Part shown: piece after piece, positions 26,363-34,942 of the stretch | Position numbering within the stretch: the first letter of the stretch is position 1 | How the letters are laid out: each line of letters opens with the position of its first letter | Assembly (NCBI RefSeq): GCF_006538365.1 | Contig: NZ_BJKN01000002.1 | Location: 1,130,411 to 1,194,410 of the forward strand | Reading direction: 5' to 3' | Length of the DNA: 64,000 bases | DNA from: Moorella sp. E308F | GTDB taxonomy: Bacteria > Bacillota > DSM-521 > Neomoorellales > Neomoorellaceae | Position numbers and translations under genes: made by a program | Notes under the pieces: generated by a model | What the model saw: the letters and a program-made list of their open reading frames with translations, nothing else | The model's database searches: none | What the model was told of the DNA's origin: nothing

Positions 26363-27808
26363 TTAGCTTACGGCTTTTCTGAGCACGCTCATGTCTACGC
26401 CCCGCTGGCGCAGCCATTTAGGCAAGAGCTCATTCTCTACCCTTTCGCTGACAGCCGGCGCTTTCTTGAGCAGCAGCTCAGCCATGGGCTCGCTGACGTT
26501 GATACCGCCCATGGCGCCGTCAAAGATGATGACCTTGCGGGTACCGGTAGTCTTATAGGCAAACTCCATGGCCGCTTCCGTTGTTTCGGCCACTACTGCA
26601 TGCTTCATATAGGTCAGGTTCTGGGGATCGCGGTTGAAGAGGTCCGCCTGCTCCTGGCCCACTACCACCGTGGGGATGTGCTCACTGAAGAAGGCACTGG
26701 GATAACCCGTCCAGGCGTAGTTGTGGACGCACATCTTGATGGCCGGGTTCACCGGTGGTATATCCTCCAAAAGCGGCCTCCCCGCCTTGCCGTAGAAAGC
26801 CTCCGTGTACCAGGTATAGGCCGGCAGGGGCATATCAAGGTCATACAGGTCGGTGTTGGCTCCCGCAAAGTTGGCGTATATCACCCCCGCTGAGAAGACA
26901 TACACCACCGGGCAGGGGAAGTCCAGCGCGGCGATGCACTCGTCGATCTCGCCGAAGAGGGTCATCATCTTGCCGTAGTAACGGCAGCCGATCTGGGTCA
27001 CCCGGTCGTTCAGGGCATAGAGGTCGCTGTCGGCGTCGACGCCGATGATGCCGTTGGGCGCCACCGTCAGGAAGGAAGCAAAGGCAAATTTCTTCTGGAC
27101 AAAGGGCGAGTCAAAGATGGCCCTGGCCGTAAAGTTGGCCGCCCGCGGCCCCAGGTTCTGGTGATAGGTGGACCGGGTTTCAATGCGGGCGTAGGACATG
27201 CCGAAGGGCTTTACGGCCCGGTCTACCTGGCGGTGGAAGTGGACCTCGCGGACATCGCTGTTATGGGCATGGACAATCCAGTCAGCGTCGTAAATCTTGC
27301 GGATGCCATACAACGTGCCGATTTCGGTTTCAATGGGTATCCCCTGGTCTATGGGAGCCACGCCGATGGCCTTGCCGTCAAAGTGTTTATCCAGGCCGTA
27401 GCGCTTGATATACTCTTCCGTCTCCCGGAAGCGCAGGCCCACTCCGGCCCTAAGGCGGATATTCTTACACCCCGTCCGGGCTTCGATGACGTCTTTTATT
27501 GTCTTTAACATTTCTGCATAGGGTTCGCCGCCTAAAAGGGTAAAGCCGTGGTGGGAAGCCAGGATATTAACCGAGTGTTCCGGCTTGATCTTGCTCATAT
27601 CGATTTTTTGTAAGGCTTCCTCCGTAGCTTTACGGACGGCAGCGACCCCCCCTTCACCTGGATAAATTACTTCCGGCAGGTCGGGGAAAAGCTCTTTGAG
27701 CAGTACAGAGGTCATTCCCGGTAATTCGCAGACCCTGGTTTTAACTAACGCTGGGTCAATACCATACTGGGACTGCCTGGGTGGTATAGGTTTAATGGGA
27801 GGTCGCAT
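26363..27808 (-). CDS. LarA-superfamily-like protein (DUF2088-type), substrate unknown
   Basis: A 481-aa soluble protein. I recognise no close family, but the layout resembles nickel-pincer lactate racemase LarA. ILASHHGFT stands where LarA has its SSDHTRP motif, and IRLRAGVGLRFRETEEYIKR parallels the LarA GFHR...HEELVNKYG region. A His-rich stretch (VHAHNSDVREVHFHRQVDR) lies near the place of the second histidine cluster, and the end MEFAYKTTGTRKVIIFDGAM parallels the LarA C-terminus. These are comparisons from memory; a racemase or epimerase role is an inference. It overlaps the ferredoxin gene by one base, so the two proteins probably act together. Confidence 0.6.
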   Translation of the reverse strand: MRPPIKPIPPRQSQYGIDPALVKTRVCELPGMTSVLLKELFPDLPEVIYPGEGGVAAVRKATEEALQKIDMSKIKPEHSVNILASHHGFTLLGGEPYAEMLKTIKDVIEARTGCKNIRLRAGVGLRFRETEEYIKRYGLDKHFDGKAIGVAPIDQGIPIETEIGTLYGIRKIYDADWIVHAHNSDVREVHFHRQVDRAVKPFGMSYARIETRSTYHQNLGPRAANFTARAIFDSPFVQKKFAFASFLTVAPNGIIGVDADSDLYALNDRVTQIGCRYYGKMMTLFGEIDECIAALDFPCPVVYVFSAGVIYANFAGANTDLYDLDMPLPAYTWYTEAFYGKAGRPLLEDIPPVNPAIKMCVHNYAWTGYPSAFFSEHIPTVVVGQEQADLFNRDPQNLTYMKHAVVAETTEAAMEFAYKTTGTRKVIIFDGAMGGINVSEPMAELLLKKAPAVSERVENELLPKWLRQRGVDMSVLRKAVS

Positions 27809-28428
27809 CAGGAATCCCTCCTTATCTGTACAGGCGCTGCCGCTACCCGGTCCAAGAGTTTGATGTCTTCGTCAAAGTAAAAACCGCGGGTAGCGTATTT
27901 GCGCTTGACTTCCTCTGGTATCTCCCACACTGTTACCGTCCGGCCGTACCACTGCCACCCGTCTTTGGGCGGCTCAGGTTTGATGCCAGCCGCTTCCAGG
28001 AGACGCAGGATGGGCTGGATACATTCTACCTTGCAGCCGGTACGGGCTCCCGTGAGGAAGGAAACCTCTTCCGGGGACCTCGCCCCTTGCAGGATAGCGG
28101 CGGCTACTTCTTCCGCCCGGGTGGCGGTGCAGTAGCAGATGATCTGCTCCGGGTTCAGTTTGGCGCGCCGGCAGAGTTCTTCTATCCGGCCGTAGTCGAC
28201 AGCACTGACGTCGACTTTGACCACTATCGGCTGCTCCCGTTTCACCATGGTAATGGCATAGTCCGGGCAGCGCTGCTCGCAGGCGGCACAGCCCCGGCAA
28301 CGCTCTGTATCTACCACAGCTTTCTTGTTTTCTACTTTGATGGCCAGTACGGGGCAGACCTTCTCGCAGGTTTTACAGCCCCGGCACTTGCCGGCATCCA
28401 CTTCAGCCAGCAAATTGACTACCTTCAA
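27808..28428 (-). CDS. Ferredoxin with two 4Fe-4S clusters and a BFD-like 2Fe-2S domain
   Basis: A 206-aa electron-transfer protein. Residues 10-60 hold two CxxCxxCxxxCP motifs (CRGCKTCEKVCP and CRGCAACEQRCP). Residues about 95-145 look like a bacterioferredoxin-associated (BFD) 2Fe-2S domain, with CYC and later GCKVEC. The C-terminal 60 residues are unassigned. It sits between the aldolase and the LarA-like gene in the same operon (3 nt after the aldolase). This suggests that one step of the pathway is a redox reaction, or that a pathway enzyme must be kept reduced. Confidence 0.85.
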   Translation of the reverse strand: MKVVNLLAEVDAGKCRGCKTCEKVCPVLAIKVENKKAVVDTERCRGCAACEQRCPDYAITMVKREQPIVVKVDVSAVDYGRIEELCRRAKLNPEQIICYCTATRAEEVAAAILQGARSPEEVSFLTGARTGCKVECIQPILRLLEAAGIKPEPPKDGWQWYGRTVTVWEIPEEVKRKYATRGFYFDEDIKLLDRVAAAPVQIRRDS

Positions 28429-28431
28429 AGC

Positions 28432-29451
28432 TTAAGCCCCTCCTCTCTTTTGTGCCAACTGGTACGCTACATCAACAATCATATCTTCCTGCCCGCCGAC
28501 CATCCGCCTCCTTCCCAGTTCTACAAGGATGTCCCGGGGATCGAGGTTAAATTTCTCGGCCGCCCGGTAGGTGTGCAAGAGGAAACTGGAGTAAACACCG
28601 GCATAGCCCAGCATCAGAGGTGCGTTACGCACCACCTGGGGCCGGTGCATGATGGGCTCAACGATATCTTCAGCTACATCCATAATCTTGTAGAAATCAA
28701 TACCCGTCTGGTAACCGGCCTTATCCAGGACGCCCACCAGGGCTTCCGTCTGGGCATTGCCTGCCCCTGCGCCTAAGCCCCGGCAAGTACCATCCAGGAA
28801 AGTGGCTCCAGCTTCCACAGCAGCTAAGGCATTGGCCGTAGCCAACGTAAGGTTGTTGTGAGCATGGAAACCCACAGGCACCTTTACTGCTTCCACCACC
28901 GCGCCGACACGGGCTTTAACATCCTCCGGCAGCATGGCCCCGGCCGAGTCGGCGATATTAATATAGTCGGCCCCGTAAGATTCAAAGAGTTTGGCCTGCT
29001 CGACCACCTTTTCCGGGGGCACCATGTGGGCCATCATCAAAAAGCCTACGGCCATCATGCCCATTTTTTTGGCGATGCTAATATGCTGTTCGCCGATATC
29101 GGCTTCCGTAACATGGGTGGCTACCCGTACAACTTTAGCACCGCAATCAGCCGCCATCTTCAGGTCCTCGACGGTGCCGATACCGGGCAGCAAAAGGACG
29201 GTTAATTTCCCTTTCTTGATAGCCCCGCTGGCGGCTTTGAGCAGTTCTTCTTCACTTACTGCCGACCAGCCGTAGTTAAAGGAGGAACCGGCCAGGCCGT
29301 CACCATGGGAAACTTCAATATATTCCACGCCGGCCGCGTCCAAACCCGCGGCAATGGCGGCTACCTGTTCGGCCGTGAACTGGTGGCTGACGGCATGGCT
29401 ACCGTCCCGCAAGGTTGTATCGACCAGGTGGATGAATTTGGAGTTTTTCAT
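28432..29451 (-). CDS. mhpE: 4-hydroxy-2-oxovalerate aldolase
   Basis: Splits 4-hydroxy-2-oxovalerate into pyruvate and acetaldehyde and hands the aldehyde to its partner dehydrogenase through a channel. The 339-aa product has the DmpG/MhpE signatures [31 protein letters not shown] and the metal-binding FHAHNN, and the C-terminal communication domain. Its ATG overlaps the stop of the acetaldehyde dehydrogenase by 4 nt, as in known aldolase-dehydrogenase pairs. Confidence 0.95.
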   Translation of the reverse strand: MKNSKFIHLVDTTLRDGSHAVSHQFTAEQVAAIAAGLDAAGVEYIEVSHGDGLAGSSFNYGWSAVSEEELLKAASGAIKKGKLTVLLLPGIGTVEDLKMAADCGAKVVRVATHVTEADIGEQHISIAKKMGMMAVGFLMMAHMVPPEKVVEQAKLFESYGADYINIADSAGAMLPEDVKARVGAVVEAVKVPVGFHAHNNLTLATANALAAVEAGATFLDGTCRGLGAGAGNAQTEALVGVLDKAGYQTGIDFYKIMDVAEDIVEPIMHRPQVVRNAPLMLGYAGVYSSFLLHTYRAAEKFNLDPRDILVELGRRRMVGGQEDMIVDVAYQLAQKRGGA

Positions 29452-30323
29452 GCTGCCACCTCCCCTGCCAGAATCTTTTGGGCGAGTTTTTCAGCTACTG
29501 CTACTGCAGCCGAGGTGATGATGTCCAGGTTCCCGGAATACTTGGGCAAGAAATCGCCGGCCCCTTCCACCTGGACAATGGCCGTTACTTTATTTCCATC
29601 TAACAAAGGTGGCACCCGAAGCTGATAGCCTGGTACGTAGCTCTGAATTTCCTTCACCATGGCTTCTACCGAGGCCCGGATGGCCTGCTCGTCTGGTTTT
29701 TCTACCTCTACGTAAATGGTGTTGGTCATCATAATGGGTGGTTCGGCGGGGTTCAGGATGATAATGGCTTTGCTTTTTTGAGCTCCACCGACAACCCTCA
29801 GGGCTCTTGCTGTCGTTTGGGTAAATTCGTCGATATTCTGGCGCGTGCCCGGTCCAGCGCTTTTGGAGGAAATGCAGGCCACAATTTCGGCGTACCTGGC
29901 ACCAGCCACCCGGTTGATGGCATAGACGATGGGCACCGTGGCCTGGCCGCCGCAGGTTACCATGTTAAGATTGGGTTCGGCCTTGACCTGGTCCAGGTTG
30001 ACACAGGGCACGACATAAGGGCCGACGGCGGCCGGCGTCAGATCGATGGCGATTTTACCGGCCTCTTTTAAAAGCGGGGCGTGCTGCAGGTGGGGTTTGG
30101 CCCCGGTGGCGTCGAAGACGATTTTGATGTCCTCTTCAGCCAGGACGGCATTGATACCTTCGATAGAGGTTTTGATACCCATGTTCCTGGCCCTTTTGAT
30201 GCCTTCCGACTCGACAATGCCAGCCATGAGAGCCATCTCTAAATGCTGGCTGCGCAGGATCTTGTACATCAGGTCGGAACCGATATTCCCCGGGCCGATG
30301 ACGGCCACTTTTACCTTTTTCAC
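29448..30323 (-). CDS. mhpF: Acetaldehyde dehydrogenase, acylating
   Basis: Converts acetaldehyde, NAD and CoA to acetyl-CoA, 291 aa. The N-terminal Rossmann motif is [14 protein letters not shown], the catalytic cysteine lies in [13 protein letters not shown], and [17 protein letters not shown] is a family hallmark. The GTG at 30323 follows AAGGGG by 8 nt and gives the standard N-terminus; an ATG 14 codons upstream does not. It forms a channelled complex with the adjacent aldolase. In an acetogen its acetyl-CoA feeds straight into central metabolism. Confidence 0.95.
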   Translation of the reverse strand: MKKVKVAVIGPGNIGSDLMYKILRSQHLEMALMAGIVESEGIKRARNMGIKTSIEGINAVLAEEDIKIVFDATGAKPHLQHAPLLKEAGKIAIDLTPAAVGPYVVPCVNLDQVKAEPNLNMVTCGGQATVPIVYAINRVAGARYAEIVACISSKSAGPGTRQNIDEFTQTTARALRVVGGAQKSKAIIILNPAEPPIMMTNTIYVEVEKPDEQAIRASVEAMVKEIQSYVPGYQLRVPPLLDGNKVTAIVQVEGAGDFLPKYSGNLDIITSAAVAVAEKLAQKILAGEVAA

Positions 30324-30391
30324 ACTCACATCCCCTTTAATTTGAATTGGTTTTCGTTCGCTCACTCCAAACCAAAGTCATTTGATTTTTG

Positions 30392-31165
30392 TTAAATAAA
30401 CTTCAGGCTCAGGCTGCCCAGGCCGTGGAAGGACACGGTGAAAACATCGCCGGCGCTGGCGTTTTCGGCTGCCGTGACGGCGCCGGAAAGGATGATTTCG
30501 CCGGCCTCCAGGGCGATGTCAAAGGCGGCCAGTTTATTGGCCAGCCAGGCCACGGCTGCCGCCGGGTGTCCCCAGACAGCGGCACCGGCGCCGCTGCTGA
30601 CCACTTCGCCGTTCTTCTCCAGCACCATGCCGATGAGGCGCAGGTCCAGGTCTTTGATGGGCACCATGCGGCTGCCCAGGACCAGGCGGGCGCTGGAAGC
30701 GTTGTCGGCAATGGTATCCGGCAGCTTGATCTTCCAGTCGCGGATGCGGCTGTCGACAATCTCAAAGGCAGGCATGATGCCTTCCGTGGCCCGGAAGACG
30801 TCGGCAATGGTTACCCCCGGGCCTTTGAGGGTGTCCTTTAAGATAAAGGCCAGTTCACCCTCCACCCGTGGTAAAAGGAGTTCATCTCGCCGGCAGGGTT
30901 CGCCCTCGAGTAGCAGCATGTTGTCCAGCAGGTGGCCATAATCGGGTTCGTTTACCCCCAGGAGCTGTTGCATGGCCCTGCTCGTCAGGCCGATCTTTTT
31001 ACCAATGACCTTGTTTCCCCGGGCTTTCTTTATCCCTATGCCGGCCAGCTGGATGCGGTAGGCATCTTCTACCGTTAAATCGGGATAAGTGCTGGTCAAG
31101 GGTTCGATTGGGTTACAGCTGGCTTCTGCTGCCAGGAGTTCAGCAGCAATGGCCTGGTAATCCAT
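30392..31165 (-). CDS. mhpD: 2-oxopent-4-enoate hydratase (MhpD/DmpE family)
   Basis: A 257-aa enzyme of the fumarylacetoacetase-like hydratase/decarboxylase family. Motifs: KVIGKKIGLTSRAMQ, PRVEGELAFIL (metal-binding glutamates) and EIILSGAVTAA. With mhpF and mhpE downstream it would hydrate 2-oxopent-4-enoate to 4-hydroxy-2-oxovalerate. The related 4-oxalocrotonate decarboxylase looks similar, so that activity cannot be excluded. The start overlaps the end of the molybdopterin-binding gene by 26 nt. Confidence 0.9.
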   Translation of the reverse strand: MDYQAIAAELLAAEASCNPIEPLTSTYPDLTVEDAYRIQLAGIGIKKARGNKVIGKKIGLTSRAMQQLLGVNEPDYGHLLDNMLLLEGEPCRRDELLLPRVEGELAFILKDTLKGPGVTIADVFRATEGIMPAFEIVDSRIRDWKIKLPDTIADNASSARLVLGSRMVPIKDLDLRLIGMVLEKNGEVVSSGAGAAVWGHPAAAVAWLANKLAAFDIALEAGEIILSGAVTAAENASAGDVFTVSFHGLGSLSLKFI

Positions 31166-32060
31166 GTTCGTGGCCTCCTTCTTTCATTACACTGCGCCAG
31201 CGTTCCCGCAATGCGCTGGCTATATATTCTGCCAGGTCGTCTTTTCCCAGCCCCTGCTCCAGTCCGGCAAGCAGCCGGTCACAGCCCAGCCTGGCTTCTT
31301 CGTGGGGACCGGGCAGGGCTGCCAGGTAGGCCAGGCCTACCCTGCCTACGGCAATGCGTACACCTTCTTTATGGTGACGGTGGTAATCAGGCTTAAACTT
31401 CAGGATCCAGGGGGTACAGGCCTCCGGGTCCAGGCGTAAGATGGCTTCAATGCTGAAATCCTTGTCCTCGGCCCCGACGCCTCCGGTGGTGATTAGCAAT
31501 CCATAACCTTCTTCCAGGGCCCCTTCCAGGCGGTTGGCCGCCGCTATGGCGTCATCCTCCAGGATGCCGCCGAACTTTGCCTGGTAGCCTGCTTTTTCCA
31601 GGGCCGTTATAATATAAGGTGAATTGGTGTCTTTGATCTTCCCCGCTATAACTTCGGCTCCCGAAGCAAAAACCATGGCCCGCCGGGCGACAGCCTGGCT
31701 GATATCCCGGGCCAGGGTGACCGTTTCTTTCAATACCCGGGCGGCTTCTCCCGGCTCCAGGGCAATTAAGCCTAAGACTCCTTCCGAGTGGACAGCGGCT
31801 TCCGGTCTTAAAGTTACCCCCGGTAATTCCGCCAGGCGCTGTAAGATTTCCTTCTCCTTGCCGGCTACTGCTTCCGCCCGTACCCTGCGCCGCAGGATAT
31901 CAAAGGCCACCAGGCCCGGCCGCACGTCCACCACCATCACGTCTTGCGCGGCCAGTTCCAGAGCGGCGGCTGCTGCCGCGGCAACCTGGCCCAGGTCGGC
32001 GTCGGTTAGTTCAATGTTATCGATCCAGAAGGTCGTTTTCTCCAGCAGGTCCCATTCCAC
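31140..32060 (-). CDS. Molybdopterin-binding (MoCF) domain protein
   Basis: A 306-aa protein. The central part (about 110-230) is a MoaB/MogA/CinA-type molybdopterin-binding fold: FASGAEVIAGKIKDTNSPYI, GGILEDD and LLITTGGVGAEDKD. The usual GPT after TGG is altered, so catalysis of molybdenum insertion is uncertain. The N-terminal 100 residues are Ala-rich and unassigned. GGGGGG lies a few bases before the start. Position between a NadC-like gene and the hydratase suggests that it serves the operon, perhaps cofactor insertion into a molybdenum enzyme encoded elsewhere. Confidence 0.75.
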   Translation of the reverse strand: MEWDLLEKTTFWIDNIELTDADLGQVAAAAAAALELAAQDVMVVDVRPGLVAFDILRRRVRAEAVAGKEKEILQRLAELPGVTLRPEAAVHSEGVLGLIALEPGEAARVLKETVTLARDISQAVARRAMVFASGAEVIAGKIKDTNSPYIITALEKAGYQAKFGGILEDDAIAAANRLEGALEEGYGLLITTGGVGAEDKDFSIEAILRLDPEACTPWILKFKPDYHRHHKEGVRIAVGRVGLAYLAALPGPHEEARLGCDRLLAGLEQGLGKDDLAEYIASALRERWRSVMKEGGHEHGLPGHCC

Positions 32061-32174
32061 GGGTTATCCCCCCTTTCTTTTGATATCTGATCCGGCCCTC
32101 TTGCCATATGATAGAAACAGTCTGGTGTATAATTTGCTTGAGTTGGAATGTACAGGAAAATGTAATCCTTCCGT

Positions 32175-32990
32175 TTATAGCGAAATCCCTTCCACATCCA
32201 GGCTTAAATCTAGCAGGGGTGCGTCGATAATGGCCCGGCCGACATCGACGATGTCCGCCCCTGCGTCTATTACCTCCTCAAGGCCTGCCGGCGTAACGCC
32301 GCCGGCGAAGGCGAGTTTTACTTTTTCCCGCCAGCCTCCTTGCTGCGCTGCCGTTACCACGTTTGCCAGGTCCTTCAAATGGCCGGTGTCTACCATGATA
32401 ATTCCTGCCCCGGCCTTTACCGCCGCCTCCGCTTCAGCGGCTATGGGCCGGCCTTCCCCGCGGATTTGTACGACGATCACCCGCTCCGGGTCATAGGCTC
32501 GCGCCCGGTCCACCGCCGGCTCGACGCCTCCCAGGAGGCGGACGTAATTTTTATCCAGGTAGATAAAGGGGCGTTCGGTAATGCGGATACCGGCACCTCC
32601 GGTGGCGATGGCCTGGCGCAGCTCGCCCCTTATTTCCGGAGCTACCTTTTTCCAGGCACCGCAAACGACTTTTATCCGCTCCCCGGCCTGCCGGACAAAA
32701 CCGGCCGCCGCCGTGGCCACCCCGGAAGGCTTACCAACAACTCCCAGGAGCATTTCTTCCGCCCGGATAATGGCCGTGGCCTCGCCCCTACCCCGGAAAA
32801 GGCAACTGCCAGGCTCCAAAGCATACCCTTCGGGGGCCGACCAGGTTACTTCCAGCCCCAGCTCACCTGCCAGTTGTTTTAACCTGGCCGCCCCGGAGAA
32901 TATTCCCCTTTCCCGGGCGGTGATGGCAAAGGTCAGGGTATGCCCTGCCAGGGGGGCAAAGAGAAACTCCCTAAGTTCCACTAATATCAC
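32175..32990 (-). CDS. NadC/ModD-like phosphoribosyltransferase paralogue
   Basis: A 271-aa protein with the NadC two-domain fold: an N-terminal half with LLGVVGKPSGVATAAAGFV and a C-terminal barrel ending VTPAGLEEVIDAGADIVDVG. The active-site block that normally reads TRKTxPGxR reads AWKKVAPEIRG, and the HR pair is replaced by IRITER. It is therefore a divergent paralogue, perhaps ModD-like, and not a safe nadC. The NaMN-forming chemistry of true NadC is also a precursor step for the LarA nickel-pincer cofactor, a tempting but untested link with the LarA-like gene. It overlaps the IclR gene by 20 nt. Confidence 0.75.
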   Translation of the reverse strand: MILVELREFLFAPLAGHTLTFAITARERGIFSGAARLKQLAGELGLEVTWSAPEGYALEPGSCLFRGRGEATAIIRAEEMLLGVVGKPSGVATAAAGFVRQAGERIKVVCGAWKKVAPEIRGELRQAIATGGAGIRITERPFIYLDKNYVRLLGGVEPAVDRARAYDPERVIVVQIRGEGRPIAAEAEAAVKAGAGIIMVDTGHLKDLANVVTAAQQGGWREKVKLAFAGGVTPAGLEEVIDAGADIVDVGRAIIDAPLLDLSLDVEGISL

Positions 32991-33795
32991 TTCCTAAAGC
33001 AGGCCGGTATCCCAGCCCGGCCGATATCTCTGCTGCCGTCCGGGTGATCAGTTCTACGGCCAGCTGGAACTTCTCTCCCTCCAGCCTCGCTACCGGGCCG
33101 GCAACACTAATGGCAGCACATACTTTGCCGTTATGGTCCCTTATTGGCGCTGCAACGCAGCGCAGGCTGTCCATAATTTCCTCATTGTCTACGGCATACC
33201 CTCTTGCCCGTATCTTTTCCAGTTCCGCCTCCAGCCGGCGCGGGTCGGTGATGGTTTGACGGGTATAGCGGGGTAGGCCTTTTGTGGCAATGATGCGCTT
33301 CACTTCACTAGGTTGCAGGTAGGCCAGCAGTACTTTGCCCACGCCGGTGCAGTGGGCCGGCAGGCGCATCCCCACCTGGGAAACAATCCGCAGGGACTGC
33401 TGGCTTTCCCGCTTATCAATGTACAAGACTTCCCCCTTATCGAGGATCACCAGGTGGACTGTCTCCCCCAGTTCGTCTACCAGTTTCTGTATATAGGGGC
33501 CGGCTACTTTGCGGACGTCCCAGTTATTGGCCACAATATTGCCGATTTCAAAAAGGTGCACTCCCAGACGGTAACGGCCGTCAAAGGGCGACTGCTCCAG
33601 ATAACCGAAATCCCGCAAGGTAGCCAGCAACCCATGCAGGGTGCTTTTCGGCAAATCCATGGCGCGGGCTATCTCTGCCAGGGACATATCCCGCTGGTTG
33701 GCGGCCAGCAGGTCAAGGATCATTAATGCCTTGGCTACCGAGCGAATCCGCGATGGATTATTTTGGTCCTTTATTGCCATTTTGCCAGCCCCCAT
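32971..33795 (-). CDS. IclR-family transcriptional regulator
   Basis: A 274-aa regulator with an N-terminal winged helix-turn-helix (RSVAKALMILDLLAANQR, then LAEIARAMDLPKSTLHGLLA) and a C-terminal IclR effector domain (about 90-260). PAHCTGVGKVLLAYL, the effector-pocket motif, is present. First gene of the putative catabolic operon that runs to 23901, so it very likely controls that operon in response to the substrate or an intermediate. An ATG five codons in (MAIKDQ) is a possible alternative start. Confidence 0.92.
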   Translation of the reverse strand: MGAGKMAIKDQNNPSRIRSVAKALMILDLLAANQRDMSLAEIARAMDLPKSTLHGLLATLRDFGYLEQSPFDGRYRLGVHLFEIGNIVANNWDVRKVAGPYIQKLVDELGETVHLVILDKGEVLYIDKRESQQSLRIVSQVGMRLPAHCTGVGKVLLAYLQPSEVKRIIATKGLPRYTRQTITDPRRLEAELEKIRARGYAVDNEEIMDSLRCVAAPIRDHNGKVCAAISVAGPVARLEGEKFQLAVELITRTAAEISAGLGYRPALGSDISGT

Positions 33796-33820
33796 TCTAT
33801 ATAGCTGAACTAGATTTGAT

Positions 33821-33838
33821 GTATTTAGTATACAATAC
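33821..33838. promoter_or_regulatory. Candidate IclR operator palindrome
   Basis: GTATT-N8-AATAC inverted repeat, 25 nt before the iclR-type gene and overlapping a TATACT sequence. Proposed as an autoregulatory site from position and symmetry only. Confidence 0.3.
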
Positions 33839-34091
33839 TTTTCCGTCAGATACTACCCTTCTCAGGCTGGCAATGTTCGGCAATATCAAACCCCATTCTG
33901 TATCTTACGTTAAAACAAATTCGCCATTAATTTTGGTATTCCTGCCGTACCATAGCCTCATTCATTCGGGATTATCGCAAATTTATTTACCATAGCGAAA
34001 AAATCACGGTACATTCATACCGGGACTGGCATATCCTGGTGGTAATAAAGGGATAATATTTAGAGGACCGGCAAAAGGAGGTGCCCCGGCC

Positions 34092-34922
34092 GTGGATTTC
34101 CTGAGTATCATCTGGATCATCTTTTTGATATCGGCCTTTTTACCCATGTTGCACCAGCGGCGGATCGAAGCCGCCCGCCTGCATCTTATCCGGGCTTTTG
34201 AAAGAAAGAGGAATTCGCGCCTCATTACCCTCATTCATCGCCAGGAAGCCTTGAGTTTCCTGGGTATTCCCCTTACTCGCTACATCAATATCGAAGATTC
34301 GGAGCAGCTCCTGCGGGCCATTCGTCTAACCCCCGAGGATATGCCCATTGACCTGGTCCTCCATACTCCCGGCGGCCTCGTCCTGGCAGCTGAGCAGATA
34401 GCCCACGCCATTTTAAAACACCCGGCCAGGGTAACCGTCTACGTTCCCCACTACGCCATGTCCGGCGGCACCCTCATCGCCCTGGCAGCCGATGAAATCG
34501 TCATGGACGAAAACGCCGTCCTGGGCCCCGTTGACCCCCAGCTGGGCGAGTACCCGGCGGCCTCAATTCTCAAGGTTATCGAGGAAAAAGATAAAAACGA
34601 GATTGACGACCGCACCCTTATCCTGGGCGACATCGCCAGAAAAGCCATGGAGCAGGTGCGGGAAAGCCTGGTAGAACTCCTGGCTGAAAAAATGGAACGC
34701 CAGAAGGCCGAGGAACTGGCCACCATTTTAAGTGAAGGCCGCTGGACCCATGACTATCCCATCAGTGTTGAGCAGTTAATAAAAATGGGGCTGCCGGTGA
34801 AAACCGGTTTGCCCCGGGAAATATACCAGCTTATGGAACTCTATCCCCAGCCGGCCGGACGCCGGCCTTCGGTCCAGTACGTGCCCCTGCCCTACAGCCG
34901 CCGCGACGGGGGGCGGCGTTAA
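34092..34922 (+). CDS. SDH-family Clp-fold serine protease (SppA-like), membrane-anchored
   Basis: A 276-aa protein with an N-terminal membrane helix (LSIIWIIFLISAFLPM) and a ClpP/crotonase-fold domain of the SDH_sah (DUF114) type. The segment DLVLHTPGG is the oxyanion region and HYAMSGGTLIAL contains the probable catalytic Ser. Related proteins of thermophiles are called serine dehydrogenase proteinases; membrane-bound signal-peptide or membrane-protein degradation is likely. The GTG start follows AAAAGGAGGTG. Convergent with nadE, 20 nt apart. Confidence 0.87.
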   Translation: MDFLSIIWIIFLISAFLPMLHQRRIEAARLHLIRAFERKRNSRLITLIHRQEALSFLGIPLTRYINIEDSEQLLRAIRLTPEDMPIDLVLHTPGGLVLAAEQIAHAILKHPARVTVYVPHYAMSGGTLIALAADEIVMDENAVLGPVDPQLGEYPAASILKVIEEKDKNEIDDRTLILGDIARKAMEQVRESLVELLAEKMERQKAEELATILSEGRWTHDYPISVEQLIKMGLPVKTGLPREIYQLMELYPQPAGRRPSVQYVPLPYSRRDGGRR

Positions 34923-34942
34923 TATCCGGGAGCACCGGCACC

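Noticed and set aside
31140-32060. CinA-type competence/repair protein
   Set aside because: It shares the MoCF fold but lacks the CinA deamidase domain and the GPTxDD motif.
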